Positions 61,351 to 64,000 of a DNA stretch of 64,000 nucleotides are shown here, one piece after another. This stretch comes from Bradyrhizobium sp. ARR65. Its GTDB lineage: Bacteria; Pseudomonadota; Alphaproteobacteria; Rhizobiales; Xanthobacteraceae. Below the pieces are notes generated by a model. It had not been told where the DNA came from. It searched no databases and saw only the letters and a list, made by a program, of their open reading frames with translations. The DNA lies in contig NZ_AWZU01000002.1 in assembly GCF_000472385.1 (NCBI RefSeq), positions 124,001-188,000 of the forward strand, in the 5' to 3' direction. The stretch's first letter is position 1, and each line of letters starts with the position of its first letter. The position numbers were made by a program, and so were the translations under genes.

Positions 61351-62121
61351 ATGGCGGCCACCATCGCAGCGCGTTTGCAACAGGAAAATGTCGCGCCGTT
61401 TCGCAACGAGCAGGCATTCATCGCAGTCAGGCCGGTCGAATGCGGCAGCGGCGGGTACGGATACGGAAGACACAGATGTGGTCGCCGGCGCGCGCGCCGC
61501 GCATCGCGCGTCGAGCCGGCAAGTTCGCTCAGAAAGCGACTGTTCGATATCGTTGCGGCGGGTACGGCTCTGCTGTTTTTTGCACCGCTGTTGATCGCGA
61601 TTGCGATCGCCATCAAGCTTACCTCGCGGGGGCCGGTGCTGTTCTTTCAGTATCGCTACGGCTACCGCAATCGCCGTTTCAAGATCTACAAATTCCGCTC
61701 GATGCGCGTCGACGCCTGCGATGCGGCCGGCGTGAGGCAGACGGTGCAGGGCGACTCCAGGGTCACCTGGATCGGACGGATCTTGCGGAAAACCAGCCTT
61801 GATGAGATCCCGCAGCTCTTCAACGTCATCAAGGGCGACATGTCGCTGGTCGGGCCCCGTCCGCACGTACCGGGAATGCTGGCGGCGGATCGTCTTTATG
61901 AAGACCTGGTGCCGTATTATTTCCAGCGCCATACGGCGCGGCCCGGCATCACGGGCTTGGCTCAGGTGAGCGGCTACAGGGGCTCCACCGCCCAAGCCGA
62001 TCCTGCCATCTCGCGGATCGACTACGACCTCTCTTACATCGAGAATTGGTCACTCCGCCTGGACATCATGATCATCCTGCGCACGATCCGCAGGGAGTTT
62101 CTGTCGGGCAGCGGCTTTTAG
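61351..62121 (+). CDS. Monotopic phosphoglycosyl transferase (undecaprenyl-phosphate sugar phosphotransferase)
   Basis: The 256-residue enzyme starts the repeat unit by transferring a sugar phosphate from a nucleotide sugar to undecaprenyl phosphate. The membrane re-entrant helix is LFDIVAAGTALLFFAPLLIAI (about 65-86). KFRSM near residue 115, SLDEIPQLFNVIKGDMSLVGPRPH (about 149-173) with the catalytic Asp-Glu pair, and ITGLAQVSGYRG are family signatures. It is the short form that lacks the four-helix N-terminal domain of WbaP/GumD, with an Arg-rich N-terminal extension of about 60 residues in its place. I chose ATG 61351; a TTG at 61282 is in frame. The first sugar (glucose or galactose) cannot be distinguished. 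Confidence 0.93.
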   Translation: MAATIAARLQQENVAPFRNEQAFIAVRPVECGSGGYGYGRHRCGRRRARRASRVEPASSLRKRLFDIVAAGTALLFFAPLLIAIAIAIKLTSRGPVLFFQYRYGYRNRRFKIYKFRSMRVDACDAAGVRQTVQGDSRVTWIGRILRKTSLDEIPQLFNVIKGDMSLVGPRPHVPGMLAADRLYEDLVPYYFQRHTARPGITGLAQVSGYRGSTAQADPAISRIDYDLSYIENWSLRLDIMIILRTIRREFLSGSGF

Positions 62122-62144
62122 TTCCGTCGAATTGTTCTATCAGC

Positions 62145-63572
62145 ATGGGTGATGGCATGGCGACGCAGGCGGGCGGCCGCATAACTCCCGTTCTCTTGTC
62201 AGGCGGAGAAGGATCGCGGCTGTGGCCGTTGTCCCGCGAAACCTATCCGAAACAGTTGCTGTCCGTCCTGGGCGAGCGAACGCTGCTGCAGGAGGCCGCG
62301 CTGCGCGTCGCCGATCGGTCGCTGTTCGTCGAACCGATCGTGATCGCGGATGTGCAACATCGTTTCATGATCGGTGAGCAACTGCGCGGCGTCGGGCTGT
62401 CCGGAGCGACGATCGTGCTGGAGCCGTTCGCGAAGGGCACGGCACCGGCCGTTGCGACCGCTGCGCTGCTTGCGGTTCGCTCGGATCCCGGCGCCATGCT
62501 TCTTGTCATGCCCGTCGATCATTGGGTTAGCGATCGAGCCGCCTTTCATGCCGCACTTTCCGATGGCCTGGCCGCCGCGCGAGAAGGACGCTTCGTCCTC
62601 TTCGGCGGCAGCCGGACAGGAGAAAAGCAGGCCGGAGGCGTTCAGGTCGGTTCGGCGGTGGAAGCGATTCCGGTCGTGCACTATGCCGCGAGCGGACCAG
62701 GCGATGCGGACCTGACGGCGGTCGGGACATGCTCTGGTGACGGTCACGGGATCTTTCTGCTGCCGGCATCGCAGCTCGTTGACGAACTCGAAGCACGCGC
62801 GCCGGACCTGCTTATCGCGTGTCGTGCCGCGCTTGCGGGCGCGACCCGCGATCTCGATTTTCTGCGCCTGGAGGAAGCGGCATTCGGAGCCTGCCCGGCC
62901 GCGTCGGTCGAGTCGGTCATGGCGCAAACCGGCAAGGCCGTAGTCGTCGACGCGTCGTTCGACTGGAATCACGTCGGGAGCTGGTCCGAACTGTGGAGCT
63001 TGGGCGACAAAGACAGCGCCGGCAACGTAACGGTCGGGGACGTGGTGCTGGAAGACTCCTCCGGATGCTATGTGCGCGCCGAAGGTCAGTTGGTGGTTGC
63101 GCTCGGCGTCGATGATCTGGTCGTAACCGCGACACCGGACGCGGTGCTCGTGACCAGGCGGGACCGCGACCAGGACGTGGTCAAGATCGTCGAGCGCCTG
63201 AAGACGAACGGTCATCGCTCGGCGACCGAGACGCTCAGCGTGCATCGTCCATGGGGCTATTACCAATCGATCCATGCTGGCGAGCGCTTTCAGGTGAAGC
63301 GGATCACCGTCAATCCCGGCGCCAAGCTGTCGTTGCAGAAGCACTATCACCGCGCCGAGCACTGGGTGGTCGTCAACGGGACCGCGATCGTCACGCGAGA
63401 TGACGAGGAAATCATGGTGCGTGAAAACGAATCGGTGTTCGTGCCGCTGGGCTGCACGCACCGGATCGAGAATCCGGGCAAGGTGCCGCTCAACCTGATC
63501 GAGGTGCAGTCCGGATCCTATCTCGGCGAGGACGACATCGTTCGGATCCAGGATATCTATCATCGGGTTTGA
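62145..63572 (+). CDS. manC: Mannose-1-phosphate guanylyltransferase / mannose-6-phosphate isomerase
   Basis: The 475-residue bifunctional enzyme makes GDP-mannose, one precursor of the polysaccharide. The nucleotidyltransferase domain starts with PVLLSGGEGSRLWPLSRETYPKQ (14-36), where most relatives read GGSGTRLWP. The C-terminal cupin isomerase domain has RPWGYYQSI, then KLSLQKHYHRAEHW with metal-binding histidines and VPLGCTHRIENPGK. The usual WNSGMF motif reads SGDGHGIF here, an uncommon change in the sugar pocket. ATG 62145 or 62157 may be used; ribosome binding is weak at both. It follows the phosphoglycosyl transferase by 23 bases in one operon and is followed by an FkbM methyltransferase gene. 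Confidence 0.93.
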   Translation: MGDGMATQAGGRITPVLLSGGEGSRLWPLSRETYPKQLLSVLGERTLLQEAALRVADRSLFVEPIVIADVQHRFMIGEQLRGVGLSGATIVLEPFAKGTAPAVATAALLAVRSDPGAMLLVMPVDHWVSDRAAFHAALSDGLAAAREGRFVLFGGSRTGEKQAGGVQVGSAVEAIPVVHYAASGPGDADLTAVGTCSGDGHGIFLLPASQLVDELEARAPDLLIACRAALAGATRDLDFLRLEEAAFGACPAASVESVMAQTGKAVVVDASFDWNHVGSWSELWSLGDKDSAGNVTVGDVVLEDSSGCYVRAEGQLVVALGVDDLVVTATPDAVLVTRRDRDQDVVKIVERLKTNGHRSATETLSVHRPWGYYQSIHAGERFQVKRITVNPGAKLSLQKHYHRAEHWVVVNGTAIVTRDDEEIMVRENESVFVPLGCTHRIENPGKVPLNLIEVQSGSYLGEDDIVRIQDIYHRV

Positions 63573-63608
63573 TGGCCGATGATCGGCAACAGGAGAGATC
63601 AGTCGCAG

Positions 63609-64000
63609 ATGAGTGCCAGGCAGCGAACCAAAGAGCTACTGAAGGAAGCATTCCCGTCAATCTGGCTGCAATGGCATTTCATGCACCGGCCGAAAACGGC
63701 GGAGCAGGAGCTCAATTTTCTCGACCGGATCGTTCCGGAACGGGCCGTGACCGTCGATGTCGGTGCAAATTGCGGCCTTTATACCCGCAAGCTGTCGCGG
63801 CTTTCCAGAAAGGTCCACGCCTTCGAGCCGTCGCCCAAGATGGCGGAGCTGCTACGACGAACCTCGGCATCGAACGTGAACGTTCACGAGATCGCCTTGT
63901 CGGATCAGGTCGGCGATGCGGAGCTGTTCATCCCCCAGGACAACAACCAGCCGGTCTATGGCCTTGCTTCGCTGGAGCCGCGGCTCATGGGCTCGAACCA
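63609..64000 (+). CDS. FkbM family methyltransferase, N-terminal part
   Basis: The first 130 codons of a gene that continues past the right edge. The start ATG 63609 has AGGAGAG about 12 bases upstream. The visible sequence includes VTVDVGANCGLYTRKLS (about 54-70), the SAM-binding motif of FkbM methyltransferases, then KVHAFEPSPKMAELL and IALSDQVGDAELF, both characteristic. FkbM-type enzymes methylate hydroxyl groups of sugars or polyketides. Here a methylated sugar in the exopolysaccharide is likely, in line with the methyltransferase at 42798. The catalytic C-terminal part cannot be seen. Confidence 0.88.
   Translation, partial: MSARQRTKELLKEAFPSIWLQWHFMHRPKTAEQELNFLDRIVPERAVTVDVGANCGLYTRKLSRLSRKVHAFEPSPKMAELLRRTSASNVNVHEIALSDQVGDAELFIPQDNNQPVYGLASLEPRLMGSN

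Noticed and set aside
62199..63563. A long minus-strand open frame opposite manC
   Set aside because: No recognisable motif or ribosome binding site; manC on the plus strand explains the DNA.
1..64000. CRISPR arrays, insertion sequences, prophage genes, tRNA or rRNA genes
   Set aside because: No regular short direct-repeat array, transposase or integrase motif, or clover-leaf or rRNA-like sequence was seen in any intergenic stretch.

Overview
The window looks like chromosomal DNA of an alphaproteobacterium, most likely a Bradyrhizobium or a close relative in the Nitrobacteraceae. The grounds are the GC-rich coding style, the family-level match of nearly every protein, and two dispersed palindromic repeats at 41313-41394 and 41444-41550 that I recognise as typical of Bradyrhizobium-like genomes. 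I see no rRNA, tRNA, CRISPR array, transposase, integrase or replication origin.

Region 1 (1-10.4 kb) is a catabolic locus for a nitrogenous heterocycle. The minus strand carries an alpha/beta hydrolase, an 8-oxoguanine-deaminase-type amidohydrolase, an HpaB-type flavin monooxygenase, an amidase and the start of a PuuE-like deacetylase or allantoinase. Diverging from it on the plus strand is a complete BMP-type (nucleoside or purine) ABC importer, closed by a strong hairpin. The exact substrate cannot be read from sequence.

Region 2 (10.6-29.6 kb) is about stress and respiration. It holds a catalase-related peroxidase paired with a cytochrome b561, a Dps, a frameshifted histidine kinase, an HdeD-like membrane protein, FdhD, class II fumarase, a cupin, malate:quinone oxidoreductase and a cyanide-insensitive-type bd quinol oxidase. 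Two response regulators and a PAS histidine kinase follow. Next come a Tat-exported bicupin of the oxalate decarboxylase family and a YdeP/FdhF-type molybdoenzyme. Fumarase, Mqo and the bd oxidase form a plausible fumarate to malate to oxaloacetate to quinol to oxygen chain. Oxalate decarboxylase, the YdeP-type enzyme and FdhD suggest oxalate/formate handling.

Region 3 (29.6-42.8 kb) is mixed: an RND efflux pump and its adaptor, an AraC regulator, a flavin amine oxidase, a stand-alone SIR2-like protein, a secreted glycine-rich protein, an amidase plus SDR pair, the two dispersed repeats, a PAP2 phosphatase and small secreted proteins. A truncated thioesterase fragment lies at 29436-29585.

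Region 4 (42.8-64 kb, running off the right edge) is a Wzx/Wzy-type exopolysaccharide locus resembling the xanthan gum layout. It encodes a monotopic phosphoglycosyl transferase, a GT26 (WecG/GumM) enzyme, three GT4 glycosyltransferases, a Wzx flippase, a Wzy-like polymerase, a GumC/Wzc-like tyrosine autokinase, a GumB/Wza-like export protein, a beta-barrel outer-membrane protein, two acyltransferases, ManC and two methyltransferases. A Tat-exported GH10 glycanase and a PPP-type phosphatase sit inside it. Its intergenic regions are long and visibly less GC-rich than the genes.
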